From assembly GCA_037447655.1 (NCBI GenBank), contig JBBHKE010000533.1:1-64000 (forward strand): 64,000 nucleotides of DNA, in the 5' to 3' direction. The DNA comes from Zygnema cylindricum (lineage: Eukaryota; Streptophyta; Zygnematophyceae; Zygnematales; Zygnemataceae). Each line of letters starts with the position of its first letter. Position 1 is the first letter of the stretch. The position numbers and the translations under genes were made by a program. The notes below the pieces were generated by a model that was not told the origin of the DNA, made no database searches, and worked only from the letters and a program-made list of their open reading frames with translations. Below, piece by piece: positions 18,493 through 28,965 of the stretch.

Positions 18493-20260
18493 ACAATGGT
18501 TGATATCGGGGGGAAATGCTTAGATGGAGGTGTGTGTTGTACTAAAAAATTTGTTATAAACAAGAGTTTTTCTTAATATGATAAATAACATTTTATAATA
18601 TTTCGGAATTTATAGCACAACTCCACAAAAACTTCCATGTAAAATTACAAATAGTGTGTTTTTTAAGCCACAGCGACAAGCTTTTTCTCAATTATATAAT
18701 ATGGGGGGGCAATTTGTTTTCCTTCACTACTTTTGTTGCACTGGGAAAATAATACTACCGAGAAAAGTTTTTGGTGGTCACTGACATACATTTGTACATT
18801 TCAATTTGTAAAGTATTACGTGGTTCTCCCAATCCAATTTTGTTTCGCTTATAGGCAAAGCACTATCATAAGCTTTGACAGTGGAGACGTATTTCTGTTT
18901 TTTTTGTAATTAAACTATGTTTGCTCTCAAGAAAAATCAAGTGATATCACATAATTAAATGAGGGATATAATACACATATTGTTATGGTTTGTATCTTTT
19001 AAATCATCGTATGTTTCTTAAGGTGTCGGTTGTGTTAGTGATGCATACGGAGTCGAGATCGATAGTGCTTCGATGTGAATGTGTATTTAACTATTTGAAA
19101 AATTGATGATACAAACCTGAAAAACGTAAAAATAAAGGTTTAAAAGGATTTTCTTTTAAAGTATTTTACAATTTTGTCAACTGAAATATTATTTTTTGTT
19201 GTAAAGAAATTACACGTTGTCACTTTTAACGAGTAAACTAAATTTTCACAATTTGTTTAGATTCAAAGTTTTGTCGACAAACGTTTTAAGTAAGAATTGT
19301 GTTTAACTGATAACAAAAAACAATATCCAATCTGCATAATCTTTATTGTATTGATGTTTATTGTGAACTTTTTATTCCATGCTAAAAAAAAAACAATAAT
19401 AGTTAATATTAAAGTTTGAAAAGTCAAGAAGTTTGCGATAAAAAAACGTGTCAAAACTGGTTCTCGTCGATCGTCGTAGTTATGTGTAAGTGCATAAAAT
19501 CGATAAAAAATCAATTCGACACGCGTCGATAATTATTACTTTGCCCTTGGGCAAAGCATCACCATAAGTTTGGAAGGTGGCGTGGTGTTAGTATATTACT
19601 TACACATCCCCCCTAATGAGTATAACTTAAGTTTTGTCTATTTTGTTGCGTCCAATTTTTAGTGTAACGTATCAACCAAGAAGATTTTCGAGAGCTAACA
19701 AAAATGGAACTCCCGTGGATCTTGAAATGACTTTGTGATATTTTTTAAATATCCTAACAAAATATCCTAACAATGAAGGTGTTTACAGGTTGCTTATTAA
19801 CATGATTATGAACTATGGTTTTGGAATAAGAGTAAATTTTCAGAATACTCGTGCGACAAAATTGTCCATCGAAGGTTGATTATGTTAAACCATTATTGGG
19901 TTATCGTAAGACTACATTGTTTGAACTCAAGACATTTATTTACTTTTGTATAGAGAAACTAGTTTTAACAAGTTCAGGTATCATGTTTTACCCATATAAG
20001 AACATCTTTGTGAATTGTTTACTAATAATGTTGCAAGAGTTTATCATGTGACACCCTCATGTCGTAGAAAGATTTTATTTGTTGAAGGAGTAAGTAAACC
20101 AATGTTAAGCTTGTCACCCTTGTACCCTCAAAAGGTTAAAATAACTCATTTTCAAATAAGTAAATATGGCAAAAAAATATGCACATATCATTGACATAGG
20201 TGTAATAAGATAGAGCAGTTTCCTTCACTCTATAGTGATGTCGTATATTGACAAATTCTT
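18493..20260. other. Intergenic, no gene seen
   Basis: A/T-rich sequence. Two diverged direct segments sharing GGCAAAGCA and CATAAG (near 18,855 and 19,549) hint at an old repeat, but I could not define its ends. No coding or RNA gene is supported. Confidence 0.45.
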
Positions 20261-20269
20261 TATCGAGAT

Positions 20270-20600
20270 AAAGTTGATATTCGATTTATTGAATATCCAA
20301 TGGTAAAAGGGCCCGATATATCGCTTCGAGACCAGCAAAAATTACCGCGATATACTTGGTGGGGGGTGGGTATCCGTACAAATGCAGTACAAAAGTTGAC
20401 CATACATAATGCAGTACGGACCCTTGCTCCCGCCCCCTCCATCCCCCACGCCGCGGGGCTGTCCTATGGGAGAGAAAGGGGGATGGGGCTTTGAAATTCT
20501 TCAACAAAGCGACGTACATAAATATCGCTTTACTTGTCCGCCTGATAACTCATAGCCATCTATCGTATTTTATCACGATATTAATTTTATCGATATAACA
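20270..20600. repeat. CGATATATCG-rich dispersed repeat
   Basis: Contains GATATTCG, GATATATCGC and CGATATA words around a GC-rich centre. It is related, partly in inverted order, to 47,240-47,600 (both hold a G/C homopolymer-rich core, TTTTTG(T/C)TGGTCTC and a (C/G)AATATAT flank). Likely a non-autonomous DNA element. Confidence 0.5.
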
Positions 20601-20704
20601 AACGATAAACCGATTATCCATAGGTAAAAAATGGCGCATATTTAATATTGTCAAGAGGCTATCGACATGCAACAATAAGCATATAGGCTCGTATAACCTT
20701 GGGA

Positions 20705-21165
20705 CAGATATCGCAAACAGTTAATGGAAACCATAATCGACCGTTAACCAACTGCCCGCGTCGGATCCGGAACGCATTCGGGTGCCAAATTTGGGGGGCC
20801 AAGCGGATTCGGGCGCTTAGTTCACATGAAGAAAAAAAAAATCGTTTCCAGTCGGGTAAGCAAAAAACGGAAAAAAATGAAAGTTTTGTACTCTTCACAC
20901 TATCCAACACTATTATACTTTGTACTTTTGGTATCGTGGAAGGTATAAGGGAAATGTACCATTAATTTTGTACTTTTTCGGGATGGGAGGGTACGAGTAG
21001 TCGGGAGAAATCGAGTTTCGGTTAACTTTTATTTTCGTAGACGCGTTTCGGGTAATGGTTAACAATTTTGGAGCGTGTCATAACCCGGTCGGGTGTCGGG
21101 TACTCAGATTTTGAAAAAAAAATAACGGTCTGTTTTGGTTATCTAAATTTTGACTTTTGCGACCT
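20705..21165. mobile_element. hAT-like inverted-repeat element, related to 53,258-53,709
   Basis: Shares with the later copy AACCGTTAAC-like words, CCCGCGTCGGATCCG, GTACTTTTGGTATCGTGGAAGG and the terminal TGACTTTTGCGACCT. The left end is less clear. No transposase frame is seen. Confidence 0.5.
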
Positions 21166-21306
21166 AAGACTTGGGTCTCTCTTCTTTATTTGCCAAATAC
21201 TATTATATCAAGTTTGTTACACGGGCATGGACCGTGTCCTGTTTTATCATGCCCGTTTATCAAGTATCATGCTCATTACACGCGCATGGACTGTTTACTG
21301 TTTATC

Positions 21307-22073
21307 TGTTGTTTTTGGAAAGCTTTAAGTCTCAGTAAATTAGTATGACGAAAGGAAGACAAATCTGCAAGGACACGGGTCATTACTTAAAGCACTGTTT
21401 TATGTATCTTAGTTTGACACTTACATCCACATCCACGTCACACATCAAAGGAAGAACGCAACTGCGATACAGCAACGCAACTGCGATATAACAACGCAGC
21501 TGCGACGCAGTCAGAACAAAGCAACAACGACGAAGTTAAGACAACCCAACTCCGATTACATTTGATACGATCCGTACGAACAACACAGTTGCGGATATTT
21601 TATTATGATTGAATTTAGTACAGAGCAGCTGCGATAGATATGAATCTAGTTAGATCAGCCGTAGTAGTGGTAGCTCAGTGGTAGCTTGATAGATTAGTGT
21701 TATGTTGGCAGTTTGACGTACCTCTTAGGTACACTGGTATCATCGGTACAACACAAGTATAAGACTTAGGACTCAGAACAAAAAATGTATCCACACTTCC
21801 AAGTAGTAAACTGCATACAGTTTTTGGGAAACTTCTGAGTATTATATCTTGAGTGTTCCCGTGTCAATTGAGCTGAAACGTTTGGAGTTGTCAGTGTTTA
21901 TGCTACTCTATATTCTGATAGAGTTTTGTGAGGGTTGAATGTTTTTTATAATATTTGGTGAGCAATTTAAAACATGTGTTTGATAGGATTCTTGATAGCT
22001 TCTGAGAGTGTATCATGTCTACTTCTACTACTAATGCTGCTGCTCCACCTGCACCGGTGGTTGTAGAACAATA
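21307..22073 (+). repeat. E2 5' LTR
   Basis: Starts TGTTGTTTTTGG and ends GTAGAACAATA, 767 bp; partner at 43,546. It contains a cluster of short GCAACGCAACTGCGAT-like repeats (21,455-21,615). Its 3' end carries an ATG (22,015) whose frame enters gag but is stopped by TAG at the LTR/primer-site junction in this copy. Confidence 0.92.
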
Positions 22074-22085
22074 GGTTATGGGCCT
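22074..22085 (+). promoter_or_regulatory. E2 primer-binding site, anticodon-arm type
   Basis: GGTTATGGGCCT pairs with the anticodon arm of initiator tRNA-Met (GGGCCCATAACC) except the last base. This is the half-tRNA priming mode known from Drosophila copia. Its ATG (22,078) is in frame with gag. Confidence 0.8.
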
Positions 22086-22488
22086 GTCATCGAGAATTCC
22101 TATCTTTTCCGAGGAAAAGTATGTTTACTGGGCGGATATGGTGGAGACACATTTTGAGAATGTCAATCTTTTGGACATATTGGATGGTTCGCTGGATGAA
22201 TGTGATCCATCATGGTCTAAGAAAAATACGCAAGCTCGCTCTGTTCTGAAATTCTGTATATCTGAGGACTTAGCTTTGTCTTGGATAAAAATGAAAAAGG
22301 CAATTGATATCTGGAATTCTCTTTAAACTAATTTTGAAAAAGCTAATGTCCAAGAAGAACTCCTTTTGGCTGGAATAATTTGGGACTTTAAATAAACTGG
22401 TGGTACAATGGCTGAATATTCTAATAAGTTTTGCATCCTTGTAGATGCACATGCTTGCGCAGGTGGGGAGTTTCATTAGTTTCAACAA
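22078..22488 (+). pseudogene. E2 gag, N-terminal part with stops
   Basis: Starts at the ATG in the primer-binding site and reads IPIFSEEKYVYWADMVETHF, the usual copia Gag opening, then FCISEDLALSWIKMKKAIDIW. TAA at 22,324 and later stops break it. Gag continues across the E3 insertion at 28,966. Confidence 0.85.
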
Positions 22489-22508
22489 GCAACATTGCTT
22501 ATGCGGGG

Positions 22509-23558
22509 TGTAGAAACTAATGGTTTTTAAGTATTTTCTAGGTCTGAAAAGAAATATAGAAGCCGAGGCAGTCTATCTCTAACTTCTCTCTCCAACTCTT
22601 AAACTTGTCGCAGTCACTGAGAAATTGGAGAGGAAGCTAGAGCCATGGCTACCTAGGCTATCCTGAGGTTTACGGGAAATTTATATTAGTTCGGGTTTAT
22701 TTATTTAAAAGATATGTGCCGGCGGCACGATTTGATCCTTGTACCTACCGGCCGGCAGACAGGAACTAGCCGGTAGCCTTAGCCGTTAAGTCTAGGATTA
22801 ATACTACATAGTATATAGTTTGATAGTTAATTAAATATGTATACGTACGATAAATCATTTAACTGTAATAGATTACGGGATACATAGATCCGGTAATATA
22901 TAAAGTACGGATTACGGTACGGACTATAAATCAATACCGCGCATTTGTTTCGTAAATGAAACAAATACCGCACATGTATTTATTACGGCTACGATTAAAT
23001 TAGATTCTAAATCGGACGGCCGGAATTAGCGCCGAGATCGCGGAAGAAGAATTCGGCGGTTTGTGGGCATCGCCACATCGGATGACAAGTGGCGATGTTA
23101 CATTGGAGCGCGACATCTCCGAGGATTAAAGGAGCGAATCCGGATATTCCACGTGTGGACATTTAGGCCATGTCGTGCAATGTCCGTACCTAAAGTACAC
23201 CGGCAGCTGTACTTTTGCGTACGGAACTCAATTCTGATTGGTTCCGTACATCAGTAGATAGAGTCTGTGAGAGAGATAGGACTTAGAAAAATTAGGAGAT
23301 AGGACCCTCTCTCCCAGAGAGCTTCTGTACAAAAGGTCAACTTTGACCCTCCATAACTTACTACTCAGGGGAGCAAATTCAAAGATTCTTTTTGCTATCG
23401 ACTCAGGGGAGTCTTGTCTTCACAGGGGTGAAGGTGGTCAGAGTTTTTGTCTGCCACGGTGGCAATTATTTTTGCTTAAACACAAAGGGGTCAGGATTAT
23501 CCTAGAGGCTTCTTGGAAGCTGTCCACTCTGAGGACTTATGGAGGTCTCAGAGTTTCA
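22509..23558 (+). repeat. E3 5' LTR
   Basis: Starts TGTAGAAACT and ends AGAGTTTCA. It includes the antisense tRNA-like module (about 22,720-22,795). Confidence 0.95.
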
Positions 23559-23573
23559 GGTTATGGGCCCACC
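23559..23573 (+). promoter_or_regulatory. E3 primer-binding site, anticodon-arm type
   Basis: GGTTATGGGCCCACC is perfectly complementary to 15 nt of the initiator tRNA-Met anticodon arm as I recall it for plants. It abuts the LTR end. The ATG at 23,563 is in frame with gag. Confidence 0.85.
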
Positions 23574-24243
23574 CTCTAGGGTACCAATCTTTAATGGAAC
23601 TGGCTTTATATACTGGGAAAGTATGATGATAGGAGCTCTATGCGAAAAAAGGTTTTTGGGGATAGTGAGTGGACGATTGGAGTGTCTATCAAGTCTTCGA
23701 ATTCCTCCAGGGTTTAAAGGAAGCAGATTCACCAGGAAAGAGGATTCACCTTCAACGGAGGAAACAAAGGAAGGAGAGGTGGTGGACAAAGGAAAGGAGA
23801 AGGAGGCGACCACACCAATAGCAACTGGTTTAGCATTCATGTCACCTATTCCGAGGAACGAGGAGAATGATACTGAAACCAGGGATTTCAACAATATGGC
23901 GGCAAAGCACTTCATCCTACGCCATCTCACCCAAGGACTTGCATGTCCTCATTTGCAGGTAAAGAGGGCATCTGATCTTTGGATGGCTCTCATAGAGATT
24001 TACCGAAGTGGTACGATTCAGCAACAACAGTTGGCTGATCAGAAAGTTAAGGAGTATGTATACAAAGGGGGAAATATGTTGGATTTTTGCAATGAGCTTG
24101 CTACACTCTTCATGGAGCTAGAGAGTGCGGGAAAAGTTTTTAGTGAAAAAGAAAAGGTTAACTGTTTACTGATGAAGTTACCTGATGAGTTCGAGAACAT
24201 AGTCAACCGTGTGAAGGACTTGCCGGACTCAAGGTGGATATAG
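23563..24243 (+). pseudogene. E3 gag, N-terminal part
   Basis: Reads VPIFNGTGFIYWESMMIGAL, an acidic/lysine linker, then FILRHLTQGLACPHLQVKRA and the capsid-like MLDFCNELATLFMELESAGK. The start is the ATG in the primer-binding site; an upstream in-frame ATG at 23,539 lies inside the LTR. A TAG (24,241) replaces a tryptophan codon that is intact in E7 and E4. Confidence 0.85.
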
Positions 24244-24318
24244 AACTCAGTGGTAGGGATGATTCTCGTTCGAGAGAATACGATTAAGATCCGAAGGGGA
24301 GGAAAGAGTGGCTAAGCC

Positions 24319-24711
24319 TTGGCAACAGCGACCGATTGGAGGAACAATGATTCCCGGAAACCAGTCGGAAACTATGGGGGTAGGGAGCAGAAAAAACAGG
24401 TTGACGAGTTCGAACCAAGGGCTCCCAAAGGTTTATGTCATTTTTGTAAGAAACCGGGGCACTATATGGTAGAGTGCACTAAGCTAACCGAGCTTCGGTT
24501 AAAGGAGGGGCAGACCGGTGGTACCGCGAGAGGAAAGAAAAAGGCCCTTGTCACACAGGTACTTGAGGCGGAATCCGAGGACGAGGACGATGAGCTCTTT
24601 TTGGATGAGGAGTTGGAGGCGAAAACTGATGTTGAAATTCCACGAAGGCAAAAATGTGCTTACGGTGGATTGAAAGGTGAAACAGGCTGGATTATAGATT
24701 CATGTGCCTAA
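24319..24711 (+). pseudogene. E3 zinc knuckle and protease N-terminus
   Basis: One CCHC knuckle, CHFCKKPGHYMVEC, then an acidic linker, then GWIIDSCA followed by TAA. In E7 and E4 the protease site is DSGAS, so here both the active-site glycine and the following codon are mutated. Confidence 0.85.
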
Positions 24712-25770
24712 ATGCACATGTGTAAGGATAGGCACCTGTTCACTAAGATAAGAAAGATTCCCACCGTAGAGATAGAGTACGGGGATGGGAGGATAGTCAC
24801 CTCTACTCTTGTAGGATCGGTAGATATGAAAGTGTTAGTAGAAGGAAAGACATCCATATTAACATTCTCCGATGTATTGTTTAACCCGGAGCTGAACAAA
24901 AACCTTATCTCTACATCTGTATTAGATGATAAGGGTTTTTTTCCTAGCACTAGGGAAGGAGTCTTTACTGCTAGTTTTGAGGAGGATGACTATTTCATTG
25001 ATGAGAAAGGTAGCCATGGGATGTTTAGGCTAGTTTTAAGTAATGAAAAGAATAAACTTTATTATGCTGGTGTTCATGATATTATGATGTGGCATAAGAG
25101 GCTTGGGCATGTGAATCTAGATAAGTTAAGAAAGATGAAAAAGATGGGAGTGGTGGAAGGGATTCAGTTCAGTGAGAGTGATGATATAAGTGATTGTAGT
25201 GGGTGTGCTCAAGGTAAAGCACACAGATTACCCTTTCCTAAAACAGCCACCTACAAGGGAGAAAAACTTCTAGATCTAGTACACACAGATATTTGGGGAC
25301 CGGCTAGAGTGCCCTCACCGGGGGGGAAGAGATTTATGATGACTATAACTGATGATTGGTCTCGGTATTCCGGGGTGTATTTTTTGAAAAACAAGTCAGA
25401 AGCTGCGGATTGTTTTAGACAATATAAAGCATGGAGCGAAATACTCCATGAAACCCCAATCAAGAGAGTAAGGAGTGACAATGGTTAAGAGTATACTTCT
25501 AACCAGTTTGAGGATTTTTTGAAGGAAGATGGGGTTTAACACCAAAAGACAGTTCCAGAAAATCCGGAACAAAATGGGGTAGCTGAAAGGTTAAATAGAA
25601 CACTAAGTGATAGTGCTTGAAGTATGTTGTCAGATAAGTAGATAGGAAAAAGGTTTCGGGCAGAAGCAATGAACTCTGCTAATTACCTCAAAAATAGAGT
25701 TTTTACTTCAGCTATAAAAGATCAAACACCTTATGAGAGATTGATAGGCTAGAAACCAGACTTATCTCAT
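24712..25770 (+). pseudogene. E3 integrase with stops
   Basis: HHCC region MMWHKRLGHVNLD with CSGCAQGK; core with Asp in HTDIWGPA, Asp in RSDNG and Glu in GVAERLNRT. Interrupted by TAA after RSDNG (25,486), by TGA (25,618-25,620), TAG (25,639-25,641) and others. The TGA and TAG occur at the same codons in E4. Confidence 0.85.
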
Positions 25771-25779
25771 TTAAAGGTT

Positions 25780-26460
25780 TTGGGCAGTCAAGTGTTCAGT
25801 CTAGATACTGATCGGTCCAATTGGAAGCTAGATCCTAAAGGAAAACCGGGATACTTATTAGGATATGATGAAGATGTTAAAGGATATAGAGTTTATGATC
25901 TAAAAAGGGAAGATATAATCTTAGTAAAGCATCTAGTAGTTATGGATGAAGGAAAGTCTGTGGATCCCTTCAAATATAGGAAGTCTGTAAAAATCAGATT
26001 TGAGTCAGAAAATTCCGATGACTTTGAGCTTCTTAACTATCCAGGTTTTAGATAAGATGACACTCTTGCAGGAACAAATCAGACCGAAAAGGACTCGGCT
26101 GTGGAAACTCCAGTGACAACTCTACTCGAAGCGGAAGACGTGGTGGAAATTGATTCGAAATCAAGGGATAGGGGAGAAGCCGAGTTTGTTCGAAAGAATC
26201 CACGAGAACCATCTATTCCGGCCTCAGATTTTGAGGGGGGGAGGAGAAGTAGCAAAAGACTGCAAGAAAAACAGGTTAATAACAAGGTAACTAAACTATC
26301 TCATGAAGATGAACCTCAAACTTATGGAGAGGCAATGACTTGTCCAGAAAGAAACCGGTGGAAGACAGCCATCAATGAAGAGATGGCTTCAATCATGGCA
26401 GCCGATACTTGGGAGCTGTTGGACTGTCCACCTAACCAAAAACCAATCGGTTCTAAGTGA
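25780..26460 (+). pseudogene. E3 integrase C-terminal region and linker
   Basis: Copia GKR-like region with PGYLLGYDEDVKGYRVYD, then an acidic linker and the start of reverse transcriptase (DTWELLDCPPNQKPIGSK). Interrupted by TAA at 26,053-26,055 and TGA at 26,458-26,460, the latter in place of the tryptophan of the KWVFK block. Both stops are also in E4 but not in E7. Confidence 0.85.
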
Positions 26461-26517
26461 GTTTTCAAATTAAAACTGAACCCAGATAACACAATCGAGC
26501 GCTACAAGGCAAGATTA

Positions 26518-27807
26518 GTGGCAAAGGGATTTACACAAAAGGAGGGAATTTACTACGAGGAAACCTTTGCCCCGGTGGTCAGATTCCCCTCTGTCCGCAT
26601 ACTTCTCAGCCTGGCAGCAGCGGAAGACATGGAAGTGCACCAGATGGACATCAAAACAACCTTTTTGCATGGAGAATTGGAAGAGGAGATCTTCATTCGA
26701 CAACCCGATGGGTTTGTGGAAGAAGGAGAGGAGAGTAAGGTATGCCGGCTGATTAAATCTCTTTATGGTTTGAAACAGGCGCCTCGACATTGGAATAAGA
26801 AGCTTGATGAGTTTCTTATCGGTCTAGTATATATTCGGATCTGCTCAGATCACTCAATCTATGTTTTCGAAGATGAGGAAGGTTTTATATTTATTGCAAT
26901 TTATGCTGATGATTTGCTTGTTTTAAGTAAATCAATGGAAAAAAATAATAAACTAAAAACCGATATTAAGGGGAGATTTGAAATGAAGGATATGGGGGAA
27001 GCAAAATATATTTTAGGAATTCAAGTAGAGAGAGACCGAAAAAGAAAAATTATAAGATTGACTAAAAAGAAAGCAATAGGGAACATGCTTGAAAAATTTC
27101 AAATGGATAAAGCTAATAGTTGTACAACTCCAATGGAGTTGAAGAAGGGAAGTGAGGGGAGTGAGGAAGGAGGAGTCATAGTCTTAGACGAGGAATTATC
27201 TCATGAAGAACAGAAGTTCATGCAGACTATTCCTTACAGGCTAGTAGTGGGAAGTCTAATCTATTTTATGAATTGTACCCGGCCGGATCTAGCTGCAGCT
27301 GCAGGAGTGCTGAGTAGAAGTCTAAATGCTCCCACTAAGAAGGATTGGGAGGCAGCTAAGAGAGTCCTTAGATATTTGGTAGGAACTAGGGATCTATGGT
27401 TGCATTTGGGTGGGGAGAATACTGATATCACTACTTGGAGTGATGCCAGTTATGGTGATGCTCCGATGAGGAGATGCACTTCTGGATATGTATTATATGT
27501 GGGTGATGGGGCTTGCTGTTGGAGTAGCAAACAGCAAAAAGTTATTGCTCAGTCCACCATGGAGGCTGAGTATATGGCCTCTTGCTCTGCTGTAAAAGAA
27601 TTGATGTGGGTCACGTCTTTGCTTGGTGAGCTTGGTCACCATAAGAGAGGTGTGCAGAAAATATTTTGTGATAATCAGGCAGCAATCGCTATTTCTGCCA
27701 ATCCTAAACATCATTTTAAAGCCAAACACATGGACATCAGACTCAGCTTTGTTAGAGAAAAAGTAGAAAACAAAATATTCAGTTTAGAGTACAGACCTGA
27801 TAGGTAG
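26518..27807 (+). CDS. E3 reverse transcriptase-RNase H (429 aa open segment)
   Basis: Open from [13 protein letters not shown] through [30 protein letters not shown] and the active site YADDLLV, then RNase H with DASYGDAPMRRCTSGY, STMEAEYMAS and FCDNQAAIAI. Catalytic aspartates are present. It is almost identical to the minus-strand frame at 36,910-38,289. It is severed from its N-terminal part by TGA at 26,458 and ends at a TAG (27,805) where E4 stays open. Confidence 0.9.
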   Translation: MAKGFTQKEGIYYEETFAPVVRFPSVRILLSLAAAEDMEVHQMDIKTTFLHGELEEEIFIRQPDGFVEEGEESKVCRLIKSLYGLKQAPRHWNKKLDEFLIGLVYIRICSDHSIYVFEDEEGFIFIAIYADDLLVLSKSMEKNNKLKTDIKGRFEMKDMGEAKYILGIQVERDRKRKIIRLTKKKAIGNMLEKFQMDKANSCTTPMELKKGSEGSEEGGVIVLDEELSHEEQKFMQTIPYRLVVGSLIYFMNCTRPDLAAAAGVLSRSLNAPTKKDWEAAKRVLRYLVGTRDLWLHLGGENTDITTWSDASYGDAPMRRCTSGYVLYVGDGACCWSSKQQKVIAQSTMEAEYMASCSAVKELMWVTSLLGELGHHKRGVQKIFCDNQAAIAISANPKHHFKAKHMDIRLSFVREKVENKIFSLEYRPDR

Positions 27808-27896
27808 ATGGTAGGAGATATGATGACCAAACCTGTGCCTTCCCCTAAGTTAAGTTTTTGCAGGGAGAAGTGTGGTCTGAAATTAAAGATTGACTA

Positions 27897-27910
27897 GAAA
27901 ATAAGGGGAG
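27897..27910 (+). promoter_or_regulatory. E3 polypurine tract
   Basis: Purine-rich stretch ending ATAAGGGGAG immediately before the 3' LTR. Confidence 0.75.
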
Positions 27911-28960
27911 TGTAGAAACTAATGGTTTTTAAGTATTTTCTAGGTCTGAAAAGAAATATAGAAGCCGAGGCAGTCTATCTCTAACTTCTCTCTCCAACTC
28001 TCAAACTTGTTGCAGTCACTGAGAAATTGGAGAGGAAGCTAGAGCCATGGTTACCTAGGCTATCATGAGGTTTACAGGAAATTTATATTAGTTCGGGTTT
28101 ATTTATTTAAAAGATATGTACTGGCGGCAGGATTTGATCGTTGTACCTATCGGCCGGCAGACAGGAACTAGCCGGTAGCCTTAGCCGTTAAGTCTAGGAT
28201 TAATACTACATAGTATATAGTTTGATAGTTAATTAAATATGTATACGTACGATAAATCATTTAAATGTAATAGATTACGGGATACATAGATCCGGTAATA
28301 TATAAAGTACGGATTACGGTATGGACTATAAATCAATACCGCGCATTTGTTTCGTAAATGAAACAAATACCGCACATGTATTTATTACGGCTACGATTAA
28401 ATTAGATTCTAAATCGGACGGCCGGAATTAGCGCCGAGATCGCGGAAGAAGAATTCGGCGGTTTGTGGGCATCGCCACATCGGATGACACGTGGCAATGT
28501 TACATTGGAGCGCGGCATCTCCGAGGATTAAAGGAGCGAATCCGGATATTCCACGTGTGGACATTTAGGCCATGTCGTGCAATGTCCGTACCTAAAGTAC
28601 ACCGGCAGCTGTACTTTTGCGTACGGAACTTAATTTTAATTGGTTGTGTACATCAGTAGATAGAGTCTGTGAGAGAGATAGGACTTAGAAAAATTAGGAG
28701 ATAGGACCCTCTCTCCCAGAGAGCTTCTGTACAAAAGGTCAACTTTGACCCTCCATAACTTACTACTCAGGGGAGCAAATTCAGAGATTCTTTTTGCTAT
28801 TGACTCACGCGAGTCTTGTCTTCAGAGGGGTGAAGGTGGTCAGAGTTTTTGTCTGCCAGGGTGGCAGTTATTTTTGCTTAAACACAAAGGGGTCAGGATT
28901 ATCCTAGAGGCTTCTTGGAAGCTGTCCACTCTGAGGACTTATGGAGGTCTCAGAGTTTCA
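27911..28960 (+). repeat. E3 3' LTR
   Basis: Same ends and length as the 5' LTR, with scattered substitutions. Confidence 0.95.
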
Positions 28961-28965
28961 CGGGG

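Larger units (their letters stand above)
22509..28960 (+). mobile_element. E3: complete copia element inserted in E2 gag, TSD CGGGG
   Basis: Two LTRs of 1,050 bp each (22,509-23,558 and 27,911-28,960) enclose gag, protease, integrase, reverse transcriptase and RNase H. The 5-bp TSD is CGGGG (22,504-22,508 and 28,961-28,965). The LTRs differ at scattered positions, so insertion is not very recent. The coding region has nonsense codons in gag, protease, integrase and pol, so it cannot move by itself. Confidence 0.96.

Noticed and set aside
16440-26460. A reassigned nuclear genetic code explaining in-frame stops
   Set aside because: All three stop codons occur inside retroelement frames, E7 has sense codons at shared positions, and the synthase gene uses no internal stop and ends normally at TGA.
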